Shown here in pieces: positions 1-8,400 of a DNA stretch of 40,407 bases; the first letter of the stretch is position 1; each line of letters begins with the position of its first letter. The stretch lies in assembly GCA_021737405.1 (NCBI GenBank), contig JAIPEG010000022.1, positions 1-40,407 of the forward strand, written 5' to 3'. The position numbers and the translations under genes are program-made. The notes below the pieces were generated by a model, which was given only the letters and a program-made list of their open reading frames with translations, ran no database searches and had not been told where the DNA came from. This DNA is from Bacteriovoracaceae bacterium. Lineage in GTDB: Bacteria; Bdellovibrionota; Bacteriovoracia; Bacteriovoracales; Bacteriovoracaceae.

Positions 1-64
1 CAAAAAGATCATCCAGACTGTGAATGTTTGCTAGTAGGTTTTTGGACTGTTTTTCTGTGTTCAT
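1..64 (-). CDS. 5' end of an unidentified gene (truncated by window edge)
   Basis: Reading leftwards, an ATG at 62-64 is preceded by a good AGGAG ribosome-binding site about 7 bases upstream. It opens a frame beginning MNTEKQSKNLLANIHSLDDL that runs off the window without a stop. Only 21 residues are visible, hydrophilic and without a signal peptide, so it is probably cytoplasmic. No family can be assigned. The next gene on this strand ends about 100 bases upstream and is probably a separate unit. Confidence 0.6.
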   Translation of the reverse strand, partial: MNTEKQSKNLLANIHSLDDLF

Positions 65-165
65 AATCAAACTCCTATAGTTATAAGTTTGACTTGAATG
101 ACTCAATCAGTCCAAAGCACAGAATTATTTACAGTCCCGTCAGTAACCAAAAATCAATAAATTAG
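65..165 (-). promoter_or_regulatory. Leader region of the partial left-edge gene
   Basis: This 101-base gap contains an AT-rich stretch on the minus strand with TTGAGT and TATAAC 15 bases apart, a possible but imperfect sigma-70-type promoter for the left-edge gene. The AGGAG ribosome-binding site lies at its end. No hairpin terminator for the repeat-protein gene is evident. Confidence 0.3.
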
Positions 166-633
166 CTATCTCCTCTCTCCGGCTCCCGTCGGCAGACTTT
201 CAATAGGGTCACTAGTATTCTCTTTTACTTCCTTACCAATTCTTCTTCCACCATATTTAATTGAAGTATCTAATTTATATATTTTTCCATTACAAATAAC
301 CCTTCCGTCTCCTTTATCTGACAAACAAATTTGTGAAAGATCATCATTATTGTTTTTCACCAACTTCTCACATAACTCTTTTTCTGTAGGATATCTCACT
401 CCATCTATATTATCGCAGTTGCCACCGTTGCTTATCTCCAATTTCTCACATAACGCTCTTTCGGTAGGATACCTCACTCTATCAATATTATCGCAGTTGC
501 CAACGTTGCTTTTCTCCAATTTCTCACATAACGCTCTTTCGGTAGGATATCTCACTCCATCTATACCATCGCAGTCGTCAGCGAATACTAAAACTGAAAA
601 TAAAAGGCTCATCACTAATAATGAAAACTTCAT
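166..633 (-). CDS. Small secreted protein with three tandem Cys-containing repeats
   Basis: A 155-residue protein. I start it at the ATG at 633 rather than further upstream because GGGAG lies just before it and the first 18 residues (MKFSLLVMSLLFSVLVFA) form a typical Sec signal peptide. Residues 21-98 are three consecutive 26-residue repeats with the pattern CD-x-ID-x-VRYPTE-xx-LCEKL, each with two cysteines. A non-repeated tail has two more cysteines (ICLSDKG...VICNGKIYKLD) and a basic, polar end. Disulfide formation in the periplasm or outside the cell is plausible. I recognise no family and assign no function. A sigma-28-like promoter lies directly upstream (653-679). It runs divergently from the zinc-protease-like lipoprotein gene. 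Confidence 0.75.
   Translation of the reverse strand: MKFSLLVMSLLFSVLVFADDCDGIDGVRYPTERALCEKLEKSNVGNCDNIDRVRYPTERALCEKLEISNGGNCDNIDGVRYPTEKELCEKLVKNNNDDLSQICLSDKGDGRVICNGKIYKLDTSIKYGGRRIGKEVKENTSDPIESLPTGAGERR
340..573 (-). repeat. Three tandem 78-bp coding repeats
   Basis: Three head-to-tail 78-bp units lie inside the small secreted protein gene. The two units nearest the signal peptide are close to identical at DNA level, and the third has diverged more. The reading frame is kept because 78 is a multiple of three, so unit gain or loss would add or remove 26 residues. Confidence 0.85.
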
Positions 634-652
634 GAAAACTCCCTTTCGTTTA

Positions 653-679
653 CATTCGGTAAAAATCAAAGAAGCTTTA
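653..679 (-). promoter_or_regulatory. Candidate sigma-28 (FliA)-type promoter
   Basis: On the minus strand, TAAAGCTT is followed after 11 bases by ACCGAATG. The FliA consensus known from enteric bacteria is TAAAGTTT, 11 bases, GCCGATAA, so the -35 half matches 7 of 8 and the -10 half keeps the CCGA core. The box is 20 bases upstream of the ATG at 633, which would give a very short leader. Three similar boxes precede other exported-protein genes in this window. Confidence 0.45.
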
Positions 680-749
680 GCCGGCGCTCCCGATAACCAC
701 ACTTCTTACAACAAATTGCCAAGAATAGTGGGCAATTTCAAATCAATTT

Positions 750-779
750 TTGAAAACTACTCTACATTAAATTTAATAA
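750..779 (+). promoter_or_regulatory. Candidate sigma-70 promoter for the HExxH lipoprotein gene
   Basis: TTGAAA (750-755) and TAATAA (774-779) are separated by 18 bases in an AT-rich stretch 60 bases before the lipoprotein start. This is a reasonable but not exact housekeeping promoter, read by eye only. Confidence 0.35.
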
Positions 780-838
780 CTTATAACTTTATTTGCATTC
801 CATGCTTAGTTTTTTAAAAGTTTTTCCGAAGAGAACTT

Positions 839-1774
839 ATGATGATGTGTATGAAAAAGAACTTAAAGACATTTATGTTTTCCTTATTGGTTCTCTTTGT
901 GGCGTCTTGTGAGACAACAGAAACTGGGCTTCAAGATGGTTATGGCGGTTATGTTAATACTCAGTCTCCAGAAGACCAAGAAAGACTTAATCAATTCACT
1001 AATGACGGCAGAGATATTATTCCAAGTGCCGAGAGGATAACAGCAGCTGCTAATGATGTTGGAGATATTTGCTATGACTGTAGTGCGAGTGATGTCGCGT
1101 CTACTAGAAACACAAGTGGAAGATCAACATATCCTACGGCGCTTAAGAATTACCCTAACCCTTCACGAGGTTGTATCCCTTTAGAAGATGTAAGCCTCTC
1201 TCAAGCAAGAGCGGCCATGCAAAGTCAAAATATTACCTTTGCCACAAGTGGCACTGACGCTCAGACAGGCCTAAGAATTCAAGCACCATCAGAGCAAAGT
1301 GAAAGAACTCTGGGTGCGGCCATTCTTCGTGTTCAACAGCTCAATGGTGGGCCAATGGCCGCCGGTCGCTATGATAGTAGCAATCCTTTTCAATTTAGGA
1401 TTTTAAATCGTCCTTATAGCCGTCAGGAACCAGATCATATCAAGATCGCTCATTCTCACAGAAATTCTGTTGCCCAGTACGTTCATGAGTGGGCCCACTT
1501 TATTGCAAATAAGAATGGCCGCCAAATCTATAGTCAATACCAAAATAGGCTTGGAGGCGGCAGTAATTTTTGTATGGTCTCTGGCTACGCCGATGGAACC
1601 AGCGACAGTAGTCACGCCAGTCGTTGGAGTGAGCAGTTTGCTGAAGCATTTACCGCTTTTGTGACAGAGCCTTCTCTTCTTCTCAATAACGGAAGTGCGG
1701 CCTGTAGAAATGCTTATAACTTTTTTAAAGATGAGCTATTCAATGATGGAGATAGAGTCAGCGAATGTCTCTAG
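839..1774 (+). CDS. Lipoprotein with HExxH zinc-metalloprotease motif
   Basis: A 311-residue protein starting at one of several clustered ATGs (839, 842, 845 or 851); GAAGAG ends 5 bases before 839. A hydrophobic segment ends in a lipobox (VASC, Cys24), so it should be lipid-anchored after export. The sequence HEWAH at residues 216-220 fits the zinc-binding HExxH motif, and SEQFAEAF at 264-271 offers a downstream Glu as third ligand, a gluzincin-like layout. The region between lipobox and motif is polar and low in conserved features. I infer a membrane-tethered peptidase acting on proteins or peptidoglycan-associated targets; the substrate is unknown. The last four bases, CTAG, also encode the stop of the convergent FAD-dehydrogenase gene. 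Confidence 0.75.
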   Translation: MMMCMKKNLKTFMFSLLVLFVASCETTETGLQDGYGGYVNTQSPEDQERLNQFTNDGRDIIPSAERITAAANDVGDICYDCSASDVASTRNTSGRSTYPTALKNYPNPSRGCIPLEDVSLSQARAAMQSQNITFATSGTDAQTGLRIQAPSEQSERTLGAAILRVQQLNGGPMAAGRYDSSNPFQFRILNRPYSRQEPDHIKIAHSHRNSVAQYVHEWAHFIANKNGRQIYSQYQNRLGGGSNFCMVSGYADGTSDSSHASRWSEQFAEAFTAFVTEPSLLLNNGSAACRNAYNFFKDELFNDGDRVSECL

Positions 1775-3363
1775 ATTCTCTCTTCCTTTTCTAAAATTTT
1801 CATCGCGACTTTTATGCCATCGACAGCGGCTGAGGTAATCCCTCCCGCATGGCCTGCCCCTTCTCCACATGGGTAGAGACCTTCGTGGCTGGTTGAATTT
1901 AAAAAGACCTTGTCTCTTTCAATGGTAACGGGCGCTGAAGTGCGAGTTTCAGGGGCCAAAAGTAAGGCCCTCTTATCGCTGGCAAAACCTTTCATGCGCT
2001 GTTCAAAAACTTTCAGGGCCTTTTCAAGATGGTGAACCACAAATTCTGGTAATATTTCACGCAGGTCTGCGCTCACAAGACCTGAAGGGCAACTTGTTTT
2101 TGGAAGTTCAGCCGCTTTTTCATTTTTTAGAAAACTCTCCATTGGTTGAGACGGAACTTCTTTACCAGTCGCGAATTTTACAGAATATTCATAGGCCTTT
2201 TGTTCAACAGAGTGTTGAAAGTGAAGCCCTCCAAGGACGTCATCAACCGGAAAATCTTTTCCGGCCTCTACCGTGACCACCAGAGCAGCATTTGACCAAC
2301 GGGAATTCCTTGCATAGTTACTCATGCCATTGACGACAATTCCGTTATTATCAGTCCCACTTGAGAGCACATATCCACCTGGGCACATACAAAAACTATA
2401 GGAGCCTTTAAGCGTCTCAGAGTCTTCCCAAGAAAGCCGGTAACGGGCAGCACCTAATTCAGGGCCACTGAAATCGCCATATTGGATGTGATCAATTAAC
2501 TCTCGGGGGTGTTCAACTCTTACACCGATGGCAAAGTTCTTAGGACGCATGGCCACCGAACTTTCTTTTAAATGATAGTAAATCTCACGAGCACTGTGAC
2601 CTGTGGCCAAGATGACGTGATCACTAAATAGCTCCTCACCACCATCGAGTTTAACACCAATCACTTTTTTCTTTTCACTGTCATAAAGAAGCTCGGTCAC
2701 TTTTGAATTGTAACGAATCTCATGATCTTTCTCTCTAAGCTCATCTGTCATCTTTCCAATGAGCTGGCGTATTTTATTTGAGCCCAAATGAGGATTTGAA
2801 ATCCAGGCCGTCTCTGGAGGCGCTCCGAAGTGAACAAATTTATCCATTACATATTGAACAAAAGGAGATTTAATTCGAGTGATTAATTTACCATCAGAGA
2901 AAAGGCCTGCTCCCCCTTCTCCAAAACACACGTTATTGTCTTGATCAAGCTCACCTTTTCGCCAATATTTTGAAATGTGGATCATTCTCTTATGAGCGCG
3001 CTCTCCTCTTTCAAGAATTAACGTCGGTACACCGTACTCGGCAAATCTGAGAGCACAAAAAAGACCAGCGGGCCCAGCTCCTATGATGATTGGCTTTTTA
3101 GTAAAAGGAGCAACTTTTGGAAATTCCTCTTGAGCAGAGGAGAACTTCTCCCCTTCTTTAAGCGCCTCAATGACATAGTGGGTTTTTGGGGCGCGACCCA
3201 AATTTGCCTTTCTCGCATCTAGACTTTCACTTTTAATACGAAAGTCCACCACCCAAGGATATGTCTCCTTGATATATCCCTGTAAATCTTCGTCATAAGA
3301 AAGTGTAAATTGCAGTCTTTCGGCCATGAGCGTACAATAGGCCGGAATAACGGTTTTTGGCAA
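1771..3363 (-). CDS. FAD-dependent dehydrogenase (COG2509-like)
   Basis: A 530-residue flavoprotein if started at the TTG at 3363. The dinucleotide-binding motif IGAGPAG is at residues 94-100, with an acidic residue ending the second strand (LILERG). Further flavin-family features are LATGHSAR in the middle and a C-terminal GEGAGHAGGITSAAVDG segment that closes over FAD. The N-terminal 80 residues contain the SLDARK pattern seen in the COG2509 family of uncharacterised FAD dehydrogenases. An ATG at 3327 is an alternative start that fits the family N-terminus better but has no ribosome-binding site; the TTG has AAAGG about 12 bases upstream. It is cytoplasmic and its substrate is unknown. It is divergent from cinA. 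Confidence 0.85.
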   Translation of the reverse strand: MPKTVIPAYCTLMAERLQFTLSYDEDLQGYIKETYPWVVDFRIKSESLDARKANLGRAPKTHYVIEALKEGEKFSSAQEEFPKVAPFTKKPIIIGAGPAGLFCALRFAEYGVPTLILERGERAHKRMIHISKYWRKGELDQDNNVCFGEGGAGLFSDGKLITRIKSPFVQYVMDKFVHFGAPPETAWISNPHLGSNKIRQLIGKMTDELREKDHEIRYNSKVTELLYDSEKKKVIGVKLDGGEELFSDHVILATGHSAREIYYHLKESSVAMRPKNFAIGVRVEHPRELIDHIQYGDFSGPELGAARYRLSWEDSETLKGSYSFCMCPGGYVLSSGTDNNGIVVNGMSNYARNSRWSNAALVVTVEAGKDFPVDDVLGGLHFQHSVEQKAYEYSVKFATGKEVPSQPMESFLKNEKAAELPKTSCPSGLVSADLREILPEFVVHHLEKALKVFEQRMKGFASDKRALLLAPETRTSAPVTIERDKVFLNSTSHEGLYPCGEGAGHAGGITSAAVDGIKVAMKILEKEERI

Positions 3364-3414
3364 TGTATCGGCCGACCTTTACACACCAAAATTCATGTTT
3401 TTTGAGGACAAGTT

Positions 3415-4677
3415 ATGAGTCAGTATAAAGCAAAACTTATTGTCATAGGTGATGAGCTCCTTACGGGCAAAATAAAGGACGCTAACACTATCGAGGTGGC
3501 CCGCTGGCTCGAATCTCAAGGCTTTGGCCTGGGCCAGGTAATCCTAAGTGGAGACTCCCCTGATGAGCTTTTTGAGGTCATTAAGGACGCTTTGGAAACA
3601 GCAGACTTAGTCATGACAACAGGTGGTCTAGGCCCTACCCCAGATGATGTAACAAAAGCGGTCTTGGCCAAGGTCTTTAAGGGTGAACTTTGTGAAAGCC
3701 AGGTGGCGCGGGAAATGGCGATAAAAAACTATGAACGCATTGGCAAAGAGTGGTCTCCTGAAAAAAATAGTTATCATTTAATCCCTTCTACTATGAACCC
3801 CATCGAAAACCCTCAGGGACTCGCCCCTGGACTTTCAAGGATAAGTGATAAAAAGCTATTTATGGCGGCCCCTGGAGTGCCAAGAGAATTAAAAGCAATG
3901 ATGGACTCTCCCTTTATTGAACTTTTGAACCAAGTCTTTTCTGATCGAGAAAATAATCACCAAGTTCTTAGCTTAAGAACGTATGGAGTTCCTGAGGAGA
4001 AAATCTTCTTTGAACTGATGCCTCAATTATGGAATGAACTCTCTAAAGAAGGAAAAGTTAGCTCCCTTCCTCAAGTCTTAGGAGTGGATATTCATCTCTC
4101 TTTTTCTGGAACAAATAATGATTTAGAAGAAAAAAAAGAAAGATGGCAGCAACTTTTAAATAATAGTCCTCTAGGTCCTCATATCTGGGCCTATGAGGCA
4201 ATTGCCATTGAAAACTATATTGTAAGGGAGGCCACAAGAAAGAGTCTCACCCTATCCTTAGCTGAATCTTGCACGGGAGGACTCGTCGCTCATCGCCTGA
4301 CCAATGTCCCAGGATCAGCGGCCGTTTTTATGGGGAGTATTGTGGCCTATGCCAATGAGGTAAAGACAAATATATTAGGAGTGCAGCAAGAAACTCTTAG
4401 AAACTTTGGCGCCGTAAGTGTTGAGACGGCTAGGGAAATGGCGATCGGCGCTCAAAAAGTATGTCAAACCAACTTGGCCGTCTCCTTAAGTGGAATCGCT
4501 GGTCCTGGAGGAGGTACACCAGACAAGCCCGTTGGCACCGTTTGTATTGGAGAGAGTAATTCAACGGGAGAAGCGAGTGCTAGGCTCTATCATTTTCGTG
4601 GAGATCGGGAGTATTTAAAACTAAGATTCTCTGAGATGGCCCTTCATCGCTTAAGAAAGGGAATTTTAAAATATTAA
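3415..4677 (+). CDS. cinA: CinA: ADP-ribose pyrophosphatase / NMN amidohydrolase family protein
   Basis: A 420-residue, full-length CinA. The N-terminal MoaB/MogA-like (COG1058) domain has GDELLTGKIKDANT at about residues 12-25 and TTGGLGPTPDD at about 75-85. The C-terminal PncC-type domain starts near residue 275 and has the signature ESCTGG at about 284-289, followed by a VPGSAAVF-type segment and SGIAGPGGGTPDKPVGTV. In characterised relatives the C-terminal domain deamidates nicotinamide mononucleotide in NAD recycling and the N-terminal domain hydrolyses ADP-ribose. GAGGAC lies just before the ATG. Only three bases separate its stop from the convergent small secreted protein gene. No recA or other competence gene is adjacent. 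Confidence 0.95.
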   Translation: MSQYKAKLIVIGDELLTGKIKDANTIEVARWLESQGFGLGQVILSGDSPDELFEVIKDALETADLVMTTGGLGPTPDDVTKAVLAKVFKGELCESQVAREMAIKNYERIGKEWSPEKNSYHLIPSTMNPIENPQGLAPGLSRISDKKLFMAAPGVPRELKAMMDSPFIELLNQVFSDRENNHQVLSLRTYGVPEEKIFFELMPQLWNELSKEGKVSSLPQVLGVDIHLSFSGTNNDLEEKKERWQQLLNNSPLGPHIWAYEAIAIENYIVREATRKSLTLSLAESCTGGLVAHRLTNVPGSAAVFMGSIVAYANEVKTNILGVQQETLRNFGAVSVETAREMAIGAQKVCQTNLAVSLSGIAGPGGGTPDKPVGTVCIGESNSTGEASARLYHFRGDREYLKLRFSEMALHRLRKGILKY

Positions 4678-4680
4678 AAT

Positions 4681-5148
4681 TTACTGATATTTTTTAAAGA
4701 CATTTTTCATAATGTCCTTTTGGGCCTGCTCTAACTTTGCCCTCTCTTGCCTTTCTTCTGCTGTTTCTACTTTATACTCATCAATTGAGAAGAAAGGACT
4801 AGCTGGCAAACGAGAAGGTCCTTTTTTTTCCTCATCAACATGCTTTGTTTTTGCAGTGTCATCAGCGAAAAGAGATTTTCCGGGGTGGACATTTGTAAAC
4901 GCTTCCATAGAAAGACTTTTAATTTCTGCGTCAGTCATGCCTTTAAGTCTTTCTTTTGCATCTATCCCCTGTGAAGGAGTAATTTTATTTGAGGCCAAAA
5001 GAAGATCTATTATTTGAGAAATATCTTTACGCTGTAACTTAAAGTTTTTGATAAGAGACTGGATGGCCGGTCCTGCATTTTGAGCAAGCACAAGTGGATT
5101 TATACTAAATCCCAGGGCAACTGATAATCCGATAAAAAATGGGCGCAT
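4681..5148 (-). CDS. Small secreted protein of unknown function
   Basis: A 155-residue protein with an N-terminal signal peptide (about residues 1-22, ending PLVLA before QNAG). The mature part is predicted by eye to be mostly helical: a segment about KITPSQGIDAKERLKGMTDAEI resembles paired short helices, followed by a charged, Lys/Glu-rich end. The ATG at 5148 is preceded by AGAGGT. I recognise no family. It shares a divergent intergenic region, including two sigma-28-like boxes, with the 1662-residue lipoprotein gene, so the two may be co-regulated. Confidence 0.7.
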   Translation of the reverse strand: MRPFFIGLSVALGFSINPLVLAQNAGPAIQSLIKNFKLQRKDISQIIDLLLASNKITPSQGIDAKERLKGMTDAEIKSLSMEAFTNVHPGKSLFADDTAKTKHVDEEKKGPSRLPASPFFSIDEYKVETAEERQERAKLEQAQKDIMKNVFKKYQ

Positions 5149-5184
5149 AGGTTTTTACCTCTGGCATAATTGAGTCTATTCCTC

Positions 5185-5211
5185 TCATCGGTGGGCCTTT
5201 AGTAAAATCTA
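5185..5211 (-). promoter_or_regulatory. Candidate sigma-28-type promoter, leftward
   Basis: On the minus strand TAGA is followed after 15 bases by ACCGATGA, 36 bases before the ATG at 5148. Six of eight -10 positions agree with GCCGATAA and the spacing equals the enteric FliA spacing. The -35 is weaker (TAGA rather than TAAA). Confidence 0.4.
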
Positions 5212-5388
5212 GAATCTTTTGAAGAAAGAAAGACAATTGGTCAAACTTGCCTGTTTTTACTGGCGCTTAAATCAGCAATTTCTTCAGCGAGAAACCATCT
5301 AAACATAGTATTTTTAGGTACTTAACCTCCTTTTCATGATAATTCACCAGACTTTAACTTACTATAAAGAAGGAATTGGGTGTTTTTC

Positions 5389-5416
5389 TAAACCACACCC
5401 TCATTTTGACCGATAA
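5389..5416 (+). promoter_or_regulatory. Candidate sigma-28-type promoter for the giant lipoprotein
   Basis: TAAA (5389-5392), a 16-base spacer and ACCGATAA (5409-5416) lie 40 bases upstream of the ATG at 5457. The -10 half matches GCCGATAA at seven of eight positions; the spacer is one base longer than the enteric consensus. The rest of the 308-base divergent gap (5149-5456) shows only AT-rich sequence with no gene. Confidence 0.45.
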
Positions 5417-5456
5417 AAAAGTGAGATGTAATTTGGTTCAAGGAAGCGTAATTACC

Positions 5457-8400
5457 ATGTTTAAAGGTCTTAAAGGATTAAGCCTCTATTCTCTAACGAA
5501 AAAGTTATTGGCCATATTTATTTTGGGCCTCTTTGCCTTTTCGTGCGTTCAAAATCAAGGAACTAGCACCCGTCGAAAATCAAATCAAGGTGCTTCAACA
5601 GACAATACTAACCCAACTCCTGAAACACCTGTCTTTGAAGGACAAGCAAACTTTCTTCAAAATGGCAGCACAAAATCAACGACAACTTTAACACTAGCTG
5701 GTGACTTTGCGACTTCTCTTTATCTAAGAGGAGCTCAAGTTGATCAATTCATAAAAATCGAAAATAAAAATAATGTTCAATGCCTACTAATTCCTCATAC
5801 AAATACAGCGATTCAAAAGACTCTCATTTTGGCGGCCTTTCCACGCTTCTTCTTTAACTTCACAACCAATGCTCAAGAGTATTACTACGAAGTAGAGCCC
5901 GCCAATACCAGTAACAATGCTACTTTTTGTCAGCAGCCAGGTGTACTTTCAACTATTGGTAGTGACTTTGTCGGAACAACACCTGTTTATCAACTCTCCG
6001 ATGTTTGCCCAAATTGTAGCCTCTCGATTATCTTAAGTGACTCCCTAAAATTACTTACGGCAAGTGGACTATCGATTCCAGAGGTCACTTTAATAAATCT
6101 TAGAATTGAACTTAGACCAGAAACCACAGTAGACGTTCCCAGTAATCTCTCTTGTAACACCAGTTCTGAGTGCCAAAGTAAGGGCTTTGATTGCTGTAGC
6201 TTTGGCCAATGTGTAAAGGATAAACAAGTTCGATCAAGTGTTGATCAAAGCTCAATTGATTTTCAACAGGCCCTTCTTGATATCCAAGACAATCCTGGTG
6301 CCGTAACAAATTACCCAGAGTTCTTTCACTTATGTGCAACTAATATACCTGGAGATCCAGATCCAACGCCCAGACCAGATCCCGCCGTTGGTGCGAGTGA
6401 ACGTTTTCTTGAAAGAAAGGCCCTCTTCGATTGCACCACTCCTACAGAAGGAGAAATGGCGATTTGCGAGGAAAAATACATCGACGTTCAAAAAACCATT
6501 ACAAATACTGGTAGTAATCAATTCACGACAGGTGCAGATGATCGAAACTTTAACACCAACTACTCGGGAACAAGTACTCTCCTTCCCCATTCAATATTTC
6601 AAGTTGATTACGCTGGAGAGACTCTCTTTACTAATGGCGCCATCGTAAAAGGCATGACGATTGGACCCGGTGGTAATAACACTGGTAATGATAACCTTGA
6701 CGATCCCCAGGTTATTAACTTAACGGCCACACCTGCGGCATCTGCAGACAATGACAACCTGACGATTAAGTATAAAATCGATGGCTCTTGTAAGCAGATT
6801 TCTACCTTTATAGCACAATGTTTTAAAGTGTATGTTCAGGGTGAAAACAAAGGTAAAGTCACGGATCACTTTCCGGCCTCTAATGAGTTTCTTCTACCTT
6901 ATTATGCTGATGCCAATAAAACCATCACGGTGACAGTTGATGACGCTCAAAGTTTACAGTTTACAAACTGGAATCTCATCCAAACGACCCCTGCTCGCAT
7001 TGAATTTACGGGAAGCTCTCTTGCTGTCTTTGATACGCAAGTTGTAAAGATAACTTTTTTTGTGAATCTTCAAAATTATCAAAATGTCCTTTTAAAGAAA
7101 AAGGCCGCAAAAGACACGATCAAAACTATTTGCGCCTGTGGCACACTTGATTGTTCATTGGTGCCTGTAGAAGATAGCACTGGAAATGTTGTTGATTTCA
7201 AATGCTTCTATCCACCTCCACCACTACCGCCACCACCTTTACAGCAAACAGTTTTAATTAGTGCAAAGACAGCACCTCACCGTTTTTATGATAAGGATGG
7301 GGTCTACCATGAATCGGCCGAAGATTCTTTGACTGAACAAGAGGGGCCTGAGTTCTTATACACAGGCAGTAATCTCTTAAGACCCAATAACGTAGATAAT
7401 TACATTGGTTTTAATGAAATTTATGGCTCTTTCACTAAGAAAACGAGTACAGCACTTCCCGCTAAAGAAGTGAGGGTGGTTGTTGGTAAAACCTATGATA
7501 TTTTTACAGATTCTGGATCATACTCATCTTGCTTTTTTTGTGGAACCGACTACTTTAGCTCTCTTGCAAGAATTTTCCCTCAAAACTTTCTAAGTAATGG
7601 CGGCGGCTATACGCCAGACCTAAAGGAAAATGATCCTCTCGCCACAAAAAACTTTCGCCGTGATGATCTCCTCTTTGGTAGAGCGTGCTTCGTGCCAGCA
7701 ACAATGATTCCTTGGACTCATGCGACAGAATCAAGTCGATCAGATCAACGTCAGAAACGCCTCGCTGCCCAACACTTTCTCTTTGCCAATGGCTATCAAA
7801 GAGATTGGTATGGTTTTGACTATGGTTCTGTGATTGGCTCTTTCGATGGAGTACGTTGGTTCTCCATTGGAAATCAAAGAAGAATTCAGGCCAGGAGCAC
7901 AAAACTCTTTATCGCTATCAATAGTTATTACGCTGACTTCACAGACAACACGACCTTTAGTGTAACCGTACAAGATACTTCAACTGTTTCTGGACTTGGC
8001 TCTTTCGTCACAAGCGACTTTGTCTCTGATGGTGCCGAATGCCAAAAGGAACATGTTTGTGAGACTGACTCAGACTGCGCTTCAAAGCTAGGTTGGGATT
8101 ACTCGTGTGAGTCCATTACAAACTTAAGTTCCTCATGGCCACGCTTTGATAGCAACGGCCTTGAAGTCCCTGGAGTATCAGACGTTGTTAATCTTAGAAA
8201 CCTCTTTGGTCAAACAACAGGATCAACAAAACGTTGTGTTTACAGGGGCCGAGGATCAATGTGTAACCAGGATTACACCACATCTGATACGGGCACCAAT
8301 TATTCAGGAACCGCTCAACCAGGGCTTCATGCCTGTTCAAATAATAATTACTGTCAGCCTTTTATTGAGGGGGTTGCCGTTACTAAATTCAATAATAAGA

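Noticed and set aside
350..817. Rightward open frame with three repeats.
   Set aside because: It is the antisense image of the 78-bp tandem repeats in the secreted-protein gene, which has the signal peptide and ribosome-binding site.
815..838. Possible sigma-28-like box (TTCCGAAG) before the HExxH lipoprotein.
   Set aside because: The -35 half is poor and transcription would begin at or after the start codon.
5376..5456. Upstream TTG start for the giant lipoprotein.
   Set aside because: It would add 27 residues before the lipoprotein signal and contains the sigma-28-like box; the ATG at 5457 has a better ribosome-binding site.
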